Source: Bacteroides congonensis
Lineage (GTDB): Bacteria > Bacteroidota > Bacteroidia > Bacteroidales > Bacteroidaceae
NCBI RefSeq assembly: GCF_900130125.1
Contig: NZ_FQXY01000011.1
Location: 868,001 to 932,000, forward strand
Reading direction: 5' to 3'
DNA length: 64,000 bases
Position numbers and translations under genes: made by a program. Below, piece after piece: positions 54,813 to 63,966 of the stretch; position 1 is the first letter of the stretch; every line of letters begins with the position of its first letter. The notes beneath the pieces were generated by a model. It did not search any database and was not told where the DNA came from. It worked only from the letters and a program-made list of their open reading frames with translations.

Positions 54813-54847
54813 GAACTGTCCGTCGTGCTAAACACTTCGGACAGTTC
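54813..54847 (-). other. 10-bp hairpin between susD and hexosaminidase genes
   Basis: GAACTGTCCG (54813-54822) is exactly complementary to 54838-54847, with a 15-base loop. There is no U-tract. It is probably a partial terminator or processing/stability element that sets susCD expression above that of the enzymes. Confidence 0.55.
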
Positions 54848-54868
54848 TGATTGATTAAGGTCTATCTA

Positions 54869-56725
54869 TTAATTTCCGTTTTCCCATCCCGGATTTTGTT
54901 CGAGTTGGGGGTTCAGCACTCGTTCATTACGTGGAATGGGGTTGAGGTAATAATAATCCGGCCATAAATGATTCTGTTTGGGATGGAACTCAAGATATCC
55001 TTCGGCAGCGCCGCCATCAATTGTCACATTGGTTCCTACCGGGAAGTCAGATGCCCGTACATATTGTCCAAGTTTCTTTTTCAATGCATAGTGGCATTTC
55101 TTCCATCTTCTCAAGTCATCAAAACGGAAGCCTTCAGAGAAAAGTTCAATGCGTCGTTCACGTCGTATTTCCCACAGTAATGGGTTTACTTCGTAGTCGC
55201 CGGGATAATCGGAATTTCCCATATCACGCTTCGGGTCGAAAGCTACATTGATTTCCGAAACTTTCATCAAGCCTACGTTAGCGCGCGGACGCAGCTTGTT
55301 GATAGTGGCATCTGCTATGGACTGGTCGAACTCGTCCAGTTCACACATCGCTTCCGCATAATTCAGCATTACTTCCTCAATGCGGAAAATGGGCATGTCT
55401 GTCTCTTCATTTCGCTGGCTGCCCATGCTCAAATAGCAACAGTAGTATTTCCAGTTATTATATCCGAAAGCTGATTTATACCACGGTTGGTTTTCCAAAT
55501 AGAAATCAAAGTGGGGGGATGCTCCCAGAATACCACCGTCATACCCTTGACGGAACGGCAATAACTTCTGTCGCTCTTTGGTTGTGCCATATCCTATTCC
55601 CATACGGGTGCTGAGACTGTCGATAAAACTCCTGTCTTTTGGAGTATCTGTAAATTCCCATTTATTGTCCCATGCGGTGGTTGATTTTGAACGGTCTACC
55701 TTGTAAGGTGGGGTGATATGCAACCATAAACGGTGATCGCGATTACTGAACTCATTATATAAATCCTCATCACCTGAAAATAGTCCGCTAGTCCAGCGTG
55801 GCTTGCCGTCCGAGCAGAGATAGCTGTCCACCAAATCCCGGGTCGGATTATAGAAGGATGTGGCAGTAGTTCCACCGATACTGACGGCGTGTACTACGTT
55901 TACGGCATCCGAGTATTCTCTGTATAAAATCACGCCTGCAACGTCTTTCAGTTCCAGCGAGCAGAATAAATCATCGTAGCAGTCAGCTACGTTCGGATAA
56001 GTTTGCATTAATTCGGCAGACACCCTTTTACATTCCCGCAGATAGGTTTCCGCATCATTCAAACCATGATATTTGCGCCATGTACCTTCAAACAAACAGA
56101 AACGTGACAACAGGGCCTGTACACATGCTTTGTTGATGGTATTTTTACCTTCTCCATTTACGTTGATGTTCTTTTCTGCATATTGCAAGTCTTCCAGGAT
56201 ATGTTTTGCTATTTCGTCTCTGGAAGCCCTCGGCCCTTTGATTAGTTCTGTTTCGTCATCGCTTAATACATGGTCAATCCAAGGTACGCCGCCATAACTC
56301 GACAGGAGAGAAAAGTAGCGATAACTACGGAAGAAATATCCTACAGAACGCCAGTTCGCTTTCTCTGTATCTGTCATCTCACTGCCTTCGATGTGGTCGA
56401 GCATCAAGTTGGTACGGCGGATGAAACTATAATAATCCCAGGTAGTATCATCTTTTTTGTCGGGGATAGTCACCAGCTTCCTGATCCAGTTGCTTTCACT
56501 GGTTCCTCTTGTCTGGTTGTACGAGATGTCATCCGTGGCGTTTTCCGAACCATATCCCAATGAGGGCAAAGTTTCATATAGTCCCCAGGCATAAGCCTTG
56601 AAGTTATCGTATGTTTTAAAAGCAGTTTCGGCGGTCGGGTCTCCCAGAGGATATCTTTCCAGAAAATCATTATTAAGACAACCGGCTAATAAAACTGTAC
56701 ATATTAAATATAGATATTTTCTCAT
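54869..56725 (-). CDS. SusD/RagB-like outer-membrane lipoprotein
   Basis: This is the surface glycan-binding partner of the adjacent SusC. The start is set at 56725 so that the protein begins MRKYLYLICTVLLAGC (lipobox Cys16); the longer frame adds nine residues before the signal peptide. It has SusD text LNNDFLERYPLGD, and near the C-terminus IRRERRIELFSEGFRFDDLRRW, the hallmark motif of the family. It has 618 residues and starts 13 bp after susC. Confidence 0.94.
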   Translation of the reverse strand: MRKYLYLICTVLLAGCLNNDFLERYPLGDPTAETAFKTYDNFKAYAWGLYETLPSLGYGSENATDDISYNQTRGTSESNWIRKLVTIPDKKDDTTWDYYSFIRRTNLMLDHIEGSEMTDTEKANWRSVGYFFRSYRYFSLLSSYGGVPWIDHVLSDDETELIKGPRASRDEIAKHILEDLQYAEKNINVNGEGKNTINKACVQALLSRFCLFEGTWRKYHGLNDAETYLRECKRVSAELMQTYPNVADCYDDLFCSLELKDVAGVILYREYSDAVNVVHAVSIGGTTATSFYNPTRDLVDSYLCSDGKPRWTSGLFSGDEDLYNEFSNRDHRLWLHITPPYKVDRSKSTTAWDNKWEFTDTPKDRSFIDSLSTRMGIGYGTTKERQKLLPFRQGYDGGILGASPHFDFYLENQPWYKSAFGYNNWKYYCCYLSMGSQRNEETDMPIFRIEEVMLNYAEAMCELDEFDQSIADATINKLRPRANVGLMKVSEINVAFDPKRDMGNSDYPGDYEVNPLLWEIRRERRIELFSEGFRFDDLRRWKKCHYALKKKLGQYVRASDFPVGTNVTIDGGAAEGYLEFHPKQNHLWPDYYYLNPIPRNERVLNPQLEQNPGWENGN

Positions 56726-56738
56726 AATGCTTTGGTTA

Positions 56739-59700
56739 TTAGAATGTAACATTGATTCCGAAGGAGAATTTTCTCATAAATGGATATTCCCATGCGCCTT
56801 TTGTCAACATATCGGTTTCCAATCCTTCCGGCAGGTGATCCCAGGTATATAGATTTTCTCCACTGAAGAATACTTTCATTTCGTCAAAATATATATGCTT
56901 CGACCATGTCTTGGGTAAAGTGTACGAGAGCGTGATATTCTGTAGTTTCAAGTAAGAGGCATTTGCCAGATACTTTGTCTGTTTCCAGCGATTGTAACTT
57001 GTGGTTACTCCGTCGTTGGAATATACGCGCGGATAATAAGCATTGGTATTTTCCGGAGTCCAGAAGTCAAGTGTTTCCTTGAACAAACTTCCCCAGTTTC
57101 CAGTAGGCCATGCAATCTGGTCGGTACGCCAGTAATCCCGCTTGCCTACTCCGCGTAAGAAGATGGATAAGTCGAGCCCTTTCCAACTCACTCCTGCCGT
57201 AATACCGTAATGGAAACGTGGAGTTGAGTTACCGATGATACGTTGGTCGCCCGGGTTGTCTGCCGTTCCTTCACCGCTCCAGATGGTTTCTGTATCGTCG
57301 TCGAAGTTTTTATATAGTACATCTCCCGGATTAACTTTTCCGGCTCCTTTCGGTATAGGGATTCCTGCTTTTAGTGTCCCGTCTGCGTTGAAGTCGTCTT
57401 CGGTGTAGAAACGGTCGGTAACGTATCCCCAAATTTCTCCCATTTTCATTCCTTTGCGATAGATTTTATCACCTAACAGGTTTGTATCGTTGTTATATTT
57501 CGTGATTTCACTTTGTGAGTCGTACAGGTTAAAGCCAATCCGGTAACTCCAGTCTTTATTAATCCGGTCTCTCCAGTTTAATTCCAGTTCCCATCCATAG
57601 GTCTTCAGGTCAGCGGCATTCTGTTTGGCGGCAGTAGCGCCCACTACCCATGGAAGATCCATGCCGGGCGCCAACATTCCTTTGGTGTCACGGCGATACC
57701 AGTCGAAAGTTCCGTTAAGGCGGTTATTGAAGAATCCGAAGTCAATGCCGAAGTCCAGCGTATAAACTTTCTCCCATGAGAAACTGCTGCTGACCATTGC
57801 GGGGGCATTCAGTGAGGTTGCCTTTTGTCCGTCTACCAACCATGTCGTAAGATAAGGTGACATGGACGGGATGTATGGATAGTTGTCAGGAGTGTCATCC
57901 GGCTTCATGATAATTTGGTTTCCGATGGAACCCCATGAAGCACGCAACTTCAGGTTTGAGAGGATAGTCCTGATATTGCTCATAAATGCTTCTTCCGAGA
58001 TTCTCCATCCGGCGGAGAAAGAAGGAAAGAAACCGAAACGATTGTTCTTCGGGAACCGGGAAGTACCGTCATAACGCCCGTTTGCTTCAAACATATATTT
58101 GCCATCGTATGCATAATTGACACGGTAGAATAAACCTCTGATAGCATATTCATCGAAACTGTCGGTAACGGAAGTCGTGCCGGTTGAACCTGAAAGGGAC
58201 GGCAGATTCTCCAACAGTACGTCCGTACGTTGTGACCATTGCGATTCTTTATGGCTTTCTTCCTGGTTATATCCTCCCATAACGGCAATGTCATGTTTGC
58301 CTATGGAAAAGTCGTAATTGGCAAATACATTGACAGCGTTATAATTGGTAAACCCTTGTGTCAGGGCATAACGTGAGTTTTCTACATTGTTCATGACCCC
58401 CGTAAAGTTGAATCCCATATATTTATACTTGTTGACGTACATGCGGTTATATTCGGTAGTCCGGTTATATGTATATTCACCTGTAATCTTCAATCCTTTC
58501 AGCGGGGATATGATAACACGGCCCAATGTGCGCAGGTTGGTTTTCTTGATAATCCTCGGTTCCCCATAACGTACATAAGTAGCCGAAGTTTCTGCCGGAT
58601 ATACGACACCATCTTCTTCATACGGTAATATATTATGGTAGGATGGCAGTGTCATGGCACTTCCCCACACGCCGTTGCGGCCACCTTGCTCTACTTTGTT
58701 TTGGGTTGAATTCGCATACCTGATATCCAATTGGGTGGTAAGCCATTTGTTGACGTCCACACTGATGAAGCTGGACATATTTATGCGGTCGAACTTGTCT
58801 TTGTCCGTTACCAGAATTCCGTCTTCACCGGTATATCCTAAACTTAAACGATAACTCGTACGTTCACTACCTCCTGATACGGAGAAACTATGGTTCTGCA
58901 TGAACCCGAAGTTATCCATCATATCGGCAAACATGTCATTTTCCCGCATTAAGAACAAATTACCTTGTTCGTCAAATATATACCCGTTCGGATATTTGGA
59001 AGGATTACTTTGATAATCACGTATGTATCCTTCCCACTGGGTAATATTTTTCCCGTCCACATAAGTGTCATTGGCCCATCCCATTTCCTTATAGGCTAGC
59101 ACCGACTCCAACGGGCTGGCTTTTTGCGGTAATTCCGAAGCTTTGGAGAAAGAGAAGTTATTGTTATAATTGAATCTGGGAGCCATGTCTTTCTTGCCTT
59201 GCTTTGTTGTAATCAGGATAACGCCGAAAGCGGCACGTGCCCCATAAATAGCTGCGGAGGCGGCATCTTTCAAAATGGATACAGATTCAATATCCTGCGG
59301 ATCAATCATATTGATATCCATCGGTACATTATTGACTAATACCAGAGGTTCACCACCGTTGATAGACGTTGTTCCACGAATATTGTACGTCATGTCATCA
59401 CCGGGAGTGCCGGTGGCTGATTCAATTTTTAATCCGGGAACTACCCCTTGCAAAGCTGCCGAAACGTTGGTTATCGGACGGTCGCCCAGTGACTCTTTGA
59501 CATTGACGGCTGCTACCGCTCCGGTCATATTCACTTTTTTCTGTGTACCGAACCCTATGACTACCACTTCGTCCATCGTTTGTGTATCTTCCTGCAACTG
59601 TATATTGAAGGATGTTTTATTTTTGACGGAAACTTCTTGCGGCATATATCCGATGTAAGTAATCCGCAGTTTGCTGTTTGCCGGAACCTCCAATGAAAAC

Positions 59701-60185
59701 TCTCCTTTCACATCGGTGATAGTAGCTTGTTTACTGCCCTCTACAAGGACATTAGCTCCTATCAAGGGCTCGCCCTGCATATCTGTGACGATTCCCCTTA
59801 TTTTTATATTCTGTTGGGTTGTATTATTGGAAGGCATTTCTGTTTTTGGCGGAACAGGGACTATGATGATATGTTTCCCTTCCGGTCTGTAAGTGAATCC
59901 GGTTCCTTTTAATACCGAGTCCAGAACAGAAGAAACCGTTTCTTTGGTGAAATTGACGGTTACCTTTTGTTTGACGTCCAGTTTCGTCTGATTATAAGCA
60001 ATGCTTAAATCAGTCTGGGCTTCAATACTTTCAAATACTTTTAATAGAGATTGGTTTTTCATAGATACCGTTATCTGCTGATTTTGCCCGAAGGCTGTGT
60101 TATAAAAACATAAAGCAAATAACAATATATAAAATTTATGAATTTTTACGGGGTAATTCTTACCCGATAACTTATAAAGTTTCAT
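56739..60185 (-). CDS. SusC-like TonB-dependent receptor with STN domain
   Basis: This outer-membrane transporter has a signal peptide (ending AFGQ), an STN domain (about residues 38-110), a CarboxypepD_reg-like domain (about 130-195) with VVVIGFGTQKK, a plug and a barrel ending FGINVTF. Its 1148 residues are normal. The STN domain is the signal transmitter to FecR. It is preceded by fecR and sigma on the same strand, so the locus is an ECF/FecR-controlled hybrid-type utilisation system. Confidence 0.95.
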   Translation of the reverse strand: MKLYKLSGKNYPVKIHKFYILLFALCFYNTAFGQNQQITVSMKNQSLLKVFESIEAQTDLSIAYNQTKLDVKQKVTVNFTKETVSSVLDSVLKGTGFTYRPEGKHIIIVPVPPKTEMPSNNTTQQNIKIRGIVTDMQGEPLIGANVLVEGSKQATITDVKGEFSLEVPANSKLRITYIGYMPQEVSVKNKTSFNIQLQEDTQTMDEVVVIGFGTQKKVNMTGAVAAVNVKESLGDRPITNVSAALQGVVPGLKIESATGTPGDDMTYNIRGTTSINGGEPLVLVNNVPMDINMIDPQDIESVSILKDAASAAIYGARAAFGVILITTKQGKKDMAPRFNYNNNFSFSKASELPQKASPLESVLAYKEMGWANDTYVDGKNITQWEGYIRDYQSNPSKYPNGYIFDEQGNLFLMRENDMFADMMDNFGFMQNHSFSVSGGSERTSYRLSLGYTGEDGILVTDKDKFDRINMSSFISVDVNKWLTTQLDIRYANSTQNKVEQGGRNGVWGSAMTLPSYHNILPYEEDGVVYPAETSATYVRYGEPRIIKKTNLRTLGRVIISPLKGLKITGEYTYNRTTEYNRMYVNKYKYMGFNFTGVMNNVENSRYALTQGFTNYNAVNVFANYDFSIGKHDIAVMGGYNQEESHKESQWSQRTDVLLENLPSLSGSTGTTSVTDSFDEYAIRGLFYRVNYAYDGKYMFEANGRYDGTSRFPKNNRFGFFPSFSAGWRISEEAFMSNIRTILSNLKLRASWGSIGNQIIMKPDDTPDNYPYIPSMSPYLTTWLVDGQKATSLNAPAMVSSSFSWEKVYTLDFGIDFGFFNNRLNGTFDWYRRDTKGMLAPGMDLPWVVGATAAKQNAADLKTYGWELELNWRDRINKDWSYRIGFNLYDSQSEITKYNNDTNLLGDKIYRKGMKMGEIWGYVTDRFYTEDDFNADGTLKAGIPIPKGAGKVNPGDVLYKNFDDDTETIWSGEGTADNPGDQRIIGNSTPRFHYGITAGVSWKGLDLSIFLRGVGKRDYWRTDQIAWPTGNWGSLFKETLDFWTPENTNAYYPRVYSNDGVTTSYNRWKQTKYLANASYLKLQNITLSYTLPKTWSKHIYFDEMKVFFSGENLYTWDHLPEGLETDMLTKGAWEYPFMRKFSFGINVTF

Positions 60186-60261
60186 ACTTTTGTGAGTTAA
60201 TCATTAATACTAATTTAAGTGTATGCTACAAATTTGAATGAAGTAATTTTGATTGATTTAG

Positions 60262-60292
60262 GGGAGTTGGTATCCGCGAAGTACCGGCTCCC
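60262..60292. terminator. Hairpin between fecR and susC of the second locus
   Basis: GGGAG...CTCCC (60262-60266 with 60288-60292) continues inward with two G-U and GGTA/TACC pairs. On the plus strand it is followed by six T; on the minus strand (the direction of the operon) no U-tract follows, so there it acts at most as an attenuator. Confidence 0.55.
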
Positions 60293-60302
60293 TTTTTTCT
60301 GC

Positions 60303-61307
60303 CTATCTGCCTCCTTTCTTGTTTTGAGGTGAATAAATTAAAAGCACGTTCTCGTCCTCTACTTTATAATCGATGCTTCCTATCGTTTTTGTTACAATAT
60401 TCATGATATCTTTGATAGGAGCTTTATGTTTGAATTTGATCGTATATACATCCGTAGTGGCTAGATGTGGTGGAACGATGATATGTATATTATATATTCT
60501 TTCTATTGTAGTGAAAATGTCCTTGAGGGTCATTCCGGCAAAGTTTAATTCACCTTTGGTCCAACCGGAGTATAAGGAAGCGTCAATGATTTTTTTATTG
60601 AATTCTCCGGTTGGATTGTCATATTCAAGTTGCTCATCGGGTGTCAGGGTAATGATGTCCTCATCGTTCGATTTCTGAACAACAATTGAACCTGATTCAA
60701 GAGTGGCGATTGTTTTTTCATCTTCCGGATAGGCGTGTACGTTGAACTTGGTTCCCAAAACTTTAACTTTCAGATGGCTGGTCTTGACAATGAACGGATG
60801 TTGGCTATCTTTCTTTACATCGAAATTAGCTTCTCCCATCAGATATACGGAACGCATGTCATTGGCAAATTTCTGTGGATATATTAACAATGTCCCTGAA
60901 TTGAGATGCGCTATGGAACCGTCGGGCAAAGTAATTTGCCTCTGTTCTCCCTTAGGCACAAAGTATTCTACCAATTCTACAGGTTTTTCATCGGGTTGCA
61001 TATACAAGTAAGCTATCCATATGGACAGCAGAGGGATGAGTAATGCTGCCGCTACTTGTCCCCATTTGCGTAACGTATAAGAAATGGCTGTTTTTTGTGA
61101 ATGCGGCAGCTTCTTGCGGAAATTCTGATAAGAGCGTATGGTGCTTGCATCGGTTTTGAATTCCTGTTCTTCCCATACCTGCATCATTGCTTCTTCCTTC
61201 TCGTCCTGCCCTGCGGAGTCAATGATCCATCTCCACATCTTTTCCTTAAGTTCGGGACTGAACTTGTCGGAAATAAAATTTTTAATTATTTTATAGGTAT
61301 TCGACAT
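60303..61307 (-). CDS. FecR-family anti-sigma factor
   Basis: This 334-residue inner-membrane anti-sigma factor has an N-terminal sigma-binding region (1-80), a membrane segment at about 88-108 (VAAALLIPLLSIWIAYLYM), a FecR domain (about 118-235) and a C-terminal DUF4974 domain (about 255-330). The start is set at 61307 (MSNTYKIIKNF); the frame extends upstream to 61358. It lies 78 bp after the sigma gene and before susC. Confidence 0.94.
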   Translation of the reverse strand: MSNTYKIIKNFISDKFSPELKEKMWRWIIDSAGQDEKEEAMMQVWEEQEFKTDASTIRSYQNFRKKLPHSQKTAISYTLRKWGQVAAALLIPLLSIWIAYLYMQPDEKPVELVEYFVPKGEQRQITLPDGSIAHLNSGTLLIYPQKFANDMRSVYLMGEANFDVKKDSQHPFIVKTSHLKVKVLGTKFNVHAYPEDEKTIATLESGSIVVQKSNDEDIITLTPDEQLEYDNPTGEFNKKIIDASLYSGWTKGELNFAGMTLKDIFTTIERIYNIHIIVPPHLATTDVYTIKFKHKAPIKDIMNIVTKTIGSIDYKVEDENVLLIYSPQNKKGGR

Positions 61308-61385
61308 ATTAATGTTTTTATGGTGATGGTTTCTTATATAAGATACGTAGCTGGTCAACTACGCACGGTCTGAATTCATCTTTTT

Positions 61386-61949
61386 TTAGAAAAATAGAAT
61401 AAAGGCAATAAATAGCACTTTCCGTATGTCTGTGAGGGCTTGTGAAAGATGGTTCTCGACAGTCCGTTTATTGATGCCTAACGCTTGGGCTATTTCGTCA
61501 CTGCTCATTCCTGATTCCCGGCTCATCTTATATATTTTCTTCCGTTGCGGAGGCATTTTTTCCACAACCATTGCAACCAGTAGTTCGAGTTCCCTGAGTT
61601 GTATATTGTCGTCAGTTTCGTTGCTTTCCGGTGTGGAAACAATCTTCTCGGCTTGTTTTTGCTGGTAGTTTTTGAATAGTAACGCACGTTCGATATGCCG
61701 GTATACCGCATTTTTGCAGACACGGAAAAGATAAGATTTGAAATTGTTGATTGTATTGAGGGATGAGCGGTTGCCCCACAGCATTAGAAATATATCCTGC
61801 GATATATCTTCCGCTTCTTCCGGTGATTGCAATAATCCGGTGATAAATCCTTTGACTTGTGGATAATAGTGCAGGAAGAAGGTTTCAAAAGCCTTCTCGT
61901 CTCCTTTACTGATAGCCTCTAAAAGTTGTTTTTCATTAAAAGGTTGCAT
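61386..61949 (-). CDS. ECF sigma factor of the second SusCD locus
   Basis: This 187-residue sigma-70 family factor shows region 2 (FETFFLHYYPQVKGFI, AEDISQDIFLMLWGNR) and region 4 (MPPQRKKIYKMSRE ... TVENHLSQALTDIRK). It would direct transcription of the susC operon once released by FecR. A TATTTTTG box on the minus strand at 61983-61990 lies 34 bases before the start codon. Confidence 0.93.
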   Translation of the reverse strand: MQPFNEKQLLEAISKGDEKAFETFFLHYYPQVKGFITGLLQSPEEAEDISQDIFLMLWGNRSSLNTINNFKSYLFRVCKNAVYRHIERALLFKNYQQKQAEKIVSTPESNETDDNIQLRELELLVAMVVEKMPPQRKKIYKMSRESGMSSDEIAQALGINKRTVENHLSQALTDIRKVLFIAFILFF

Positions 61950-61982
61950 GCAGTTGAGGTTGGGTGAATACTATCAATCGTG

Positions 61983-61990
61983 CAAAAATA
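61983..61990 (-). promoter_or_regulatory. -7 element of the ECF sigma gene
   Basis: TATTTTTG on the minus strand matches TAnnTTTG. The nearest TTTG upstream is 31 bp away, so the -33 element is unclear. Confidence 0.45.
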
Positions 61991-62134
61991 AGTAATTTTT
62001 ATATCTATATCCGGTTATTAACAAAAAAACACTTTTTACAGTGAAATGAAAGTTCCGACGTGTATAGGAGTGAAGTGCTCCAAAAAGTACTCCCTATGTG
62101 AATAAATTGGATGGACTTGATTTTTATAGAAAGG

Positions 62135-62171
62135 AAAAGCCGCAGAAAATCAACGATTACCTGCGGCTTTT
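62135..62171. terminator. Hairpin, probable original tRNA terminator
   Basis: AAAAGCCGCAG (62135-62145) pairs with CTGCGGCTTTT (62161-62171) around a 15-base loop. It lies directly after the tRNA 3' fragment on the minus strand, with U-rich sequence on both sides. Confidence 0.8.
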
Positions 62172-62176
62172 ATTTT

Positions 62177-62198
62177 GCACGGGAGGAGAGGCTCGAAC
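62177..62198 (-). other. tRNA 3'-end fragment, probable attachment site
   Basis: On the minus strand the sequence GTTCGAGCCTCTCCTCCCG has the T-loop (TTCGAGC), the 3' strand of the T-stem and the acceptor strand of a tRNA, but nothing resembling the anticodon or D arms lies upstream of it. Followed by a terminator, this is the arrangement left by an element that integrated into a tRNA 3' end. The intact tRNA should lie at the element's other end, right of the window. Confidence 0.6.
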
Positions 62199-62301
62199 TT
62201 TTTTTCTTTTTTGGGGTTACTCCCTGGCATTGAGTATCAAACAACTACATTTATAAAAATGGGTTGATTGTATATTGATTTGTCCGAAATCTGTCCGAGG
62301 A

Positions 62302-62691
62302 CTATTGGCGATTTTGCAACACGCTGACTAGTGTTTCAAGTGTTTTAATTCTCTTTTCTTTTTCTTCCAAAAGCCGCTCTAAATTTTCTATTTTCGTTTT
62401 GTATTCATTTTCCGCAACAGTTGTAATTGTGTTGCCGTTTCCAATAGCATTGCCATTTCCAACTATGTGTCCATGTACGGGAGTGAATGATACCTGTCTT
62501 TCAAAAAAGGTATCCATACTAACTTGAAAAAAATCCGCAACAGGTTCAAGTCGCTTAACGGTAGGATTACCTTCTATAATTTGTTTAAGCGCAGAATTTC
62601 CACTTTTTTCGCGTGATATATACTCTAAAAGTGTTTTGTTTGGTATTCTTCTTGAATCCAATAATTCTTTGATAATGTGTCCGTTATACAT
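62302..62691 (-). CDS. Phage-type repressor with coiled-coil tail
   Basis: This 129-residue protein has an N-terminal helix-turn-helix-like domain (about 1-60, KRLEPVADFFQVSMDTFFER), a short Gly-Asn repeat (GNGNAIGNGNT), and a heptad-rich C-terminal coiled coil for dimerisation. Its position, divergent from a row of small genes with palindromic sites between, is that of a lysogeny or ICE repressor. The precise family is not named with certainty. Confidence 0.7.
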   Translation of the reverse strand: MYNGHIIKELLDSRRIPNKTLLEYISREKSGNSALKQIIEGNPTVKRLEPVADFFQVSMDTFFERQVSFTPVHGHIVGNGNAIGNGNTITTVAENEYKTKIENLERLLEEKEKRIKTLETLVSVLQNRQ

Positions 62692-62694
62692 ATA

Positions 62695-62810
62695 AATGTG
62701 TTATATAAACATTATTTAACTATATAAATGTGTTTTATAAAACACATTTACGGGTTATTTGTGATATATTTGCGCTATAAAAATAATGATAAATATTATC
62801 ATAAACACAT
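62695..62810. promoter_or_regulatory. Operator sites and divergent promoter region
   Basis: A perfect 26-bp palindrome lies at 62725-62750 with arms ATGTGTTTTA/TAAAACACAT. A near-palindrome AATGTGTTATATAAACATT is at 62695-62713, and a half-site AACACAT at 62804-62810. TATATTTG (62765-62772) is the -7 box of the rightward genes, so the central palindrome covers its upstream part. Confidence 0.65.
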
Positions 62811-62833
62811 TATTAACCTCAAAAATTACAATT

Positions 62834-63025
62834 ATGAGTATTTTTGACTACTACAAAAGTCTTTCTGGTTATAAAAGAAAGCAAGAGTTCCGCAAGAAAG
62901 TAATGGAAAAGTGTGATATCAGCTATCCCACATTTCAGTTGAAAGTTCACAATGATAGTTGGACTAAGTTAGAACGTGAGGCCGTCGAACGAATCATTCA
63001 AGAAGAAAATGCTGACAAAGCTTGA
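62834..63025 (+). CDS. Small early protein, Cro-like position
   Basis: This is a 63-residue basic helical protein (MSIFDYYKSLSGYKRK...). Its start is ATG 62834 rather than the upstream 62786, which lies between the promoter and the operators' right half-site. It is the first rightward gene after the operators, the position of Cro-type regulators. The sequence YPTFQLKVHNDSWTKLEREAV suggests a helix-turn-helix. It overlaps the next gene by 17 bp. Confidence 0.6.
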   Translation: MSIFDYYKSLSGYKRKQEFRKKVMEKCDISYPTFQLKVHNDSWTKLEREAVERIIQEENADKA

Positions 63026-63557
63026 ATTTTATAATGCACCTGATGGGCAGATTTGCGTTAAGCCGGATGGTGCTGGTATGTTTATTCTTGATGAAAGTCA
63101 AAGGGATATCATACCTGAAATGTTACTCGAAATTCAAAGTTTTTGGCCTGATGCTTTTAAAAGATTGAGTGAGATATACTCCACTTCTTCGCTTAATAGA
63201 ATTTGTTTTGAGTTTAGAATGGTACGGCGATTCTGTCGGTGCAATTTTGGTGTCTATGATACAATGACTTGGGATATTGACGAGTATGGCGAGTGGCATT
63301 TTGAACAGGTTTCCTGTCCACTACGCGGGGAATGTCCTCATGAGGGAGTTATATGTTGTCCAAAACTCAAAACTAGATTGTCCGAACGTGAATTGGAAGT
63401 TACCAAATTATTAGCACATATGTCACCGGAAGAAATAGCAACAGAGCTTAATCTGTCGATACGGACTGTATATAATCATATACAAGCTATCAAAATAAGA
63501 TTGAAGTTAAAGACAATAGCCCAAATTGCAGCATGGTATAAATCACATAATCAATAA
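63009..63557 (+). CDS. LuxR-type regulator of the element
   Basis: This 182-residue protein has a cysteine-containing N-terminal region (CPLRGECPHEGVICCPKL, possible metal site) and a C-terminal LuxR/GerE helix-turn-helix (about 128-180, LSERELEVTKLLAHMSPEEI ... IRTVYNHIQ). ATG 63009 overlaps the previous gene and gives MLTKLEFYNAPDGQ. It probably controls later genes of the element. Confidence 0.8.
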   Translation: MLTKLEFYNAPDGQICVKPDGAGMFILDESQRDIIPEMLLEIQSFWPDAFKRLSEIYSTSSLNRICFEFRMVRRFCRCNFGVYDTMTWDIDEYGEWHFEQVSCPLRGECPHEGVICCPKLKTRLSERELEVTKLLAHMSPEEIATELNLSIRTVYNHIQAIKIRLKLKTIAQIAAWYKSHNQ

Positions 63558-63561
63558 GGAT

Positions 63562-63786
63562 ATGAAAAAACAAGTTGAAATTAACAATAAAGTATTGGAA
63601 GTATTATTAGATATAATACATGAAGAAAACCTTCCAATTAATGTAGATGTTGGAGAAAGATTTGTAGATGATAATGGAAGTATTTCTGTTAATGTACTCT
63701 TTGACTACGAATCCGAACATTCGTCACTATTGAATGAGACAATATGTAAGGCAATCAATTTAACTTTTGATTTAACAGATGATTAA
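63562..63786 (+). CDS. Small protein of the element, unknown
   Basis: This 74-residue acidic protein begins MKKQVEINNKVLEVLLD, with no recognised domain. Start 63562 lies 4 bp after the LuxR-type gene; the longer frame from 63526 lies inside that gene. Its stop overlaps the possible upstream start of the next gene. Confidence 0.6.
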   Translation: MKKQVEINNKVLEVLLDIIHEENLPINVDVGERFVDDNGSISVNVLFDYESEHSSLLNETICKAINLTFDLTDD

Positions 63787-63793
63787 TGTATAC

Positions 63794-63952
63794 ATGAGCA
63801 AAAATTATAAAGAACGTGCCGCCTACGCATGGATACATGAAACAGGTCGGAATATTCCCCGAAAACTATTATACCGGATTAAACGCAAATGGTGGCGGCA
63901 TAATTACGACATCGGAGCAATGAGAGCTAAAAGAAAAAATCATTTAGAGTAA
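63794..63952 (+). CDS. Small basic protein of the element, unknown
   Basis: This 52-residue ORF (MSKNYKERAAYAWIHETGRN...) is very rich in Arg/Lys with an aromatic RKWWRHNYD centre, and could bind nucleic acid. An in-frame ATG at 63779 would add five residues. Its tight spacing to both neighbours supports a real gene. Confidence 0.6.
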   Translation: MSKNYKERAAYAWIHETGRNIPRKLLYRIKRKWWRHNYDIGAMRAKRKNHLE

Positions 63953-63966
63953 ATTTTAATATAGAT

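Noticed and set aside
62177..62260. Complete tRNA gene on the minus strand
   Set aside because: Only the T-loop and acceptor 3' half are recognisable; the sequence upstream cannot form D or anticodon arms.
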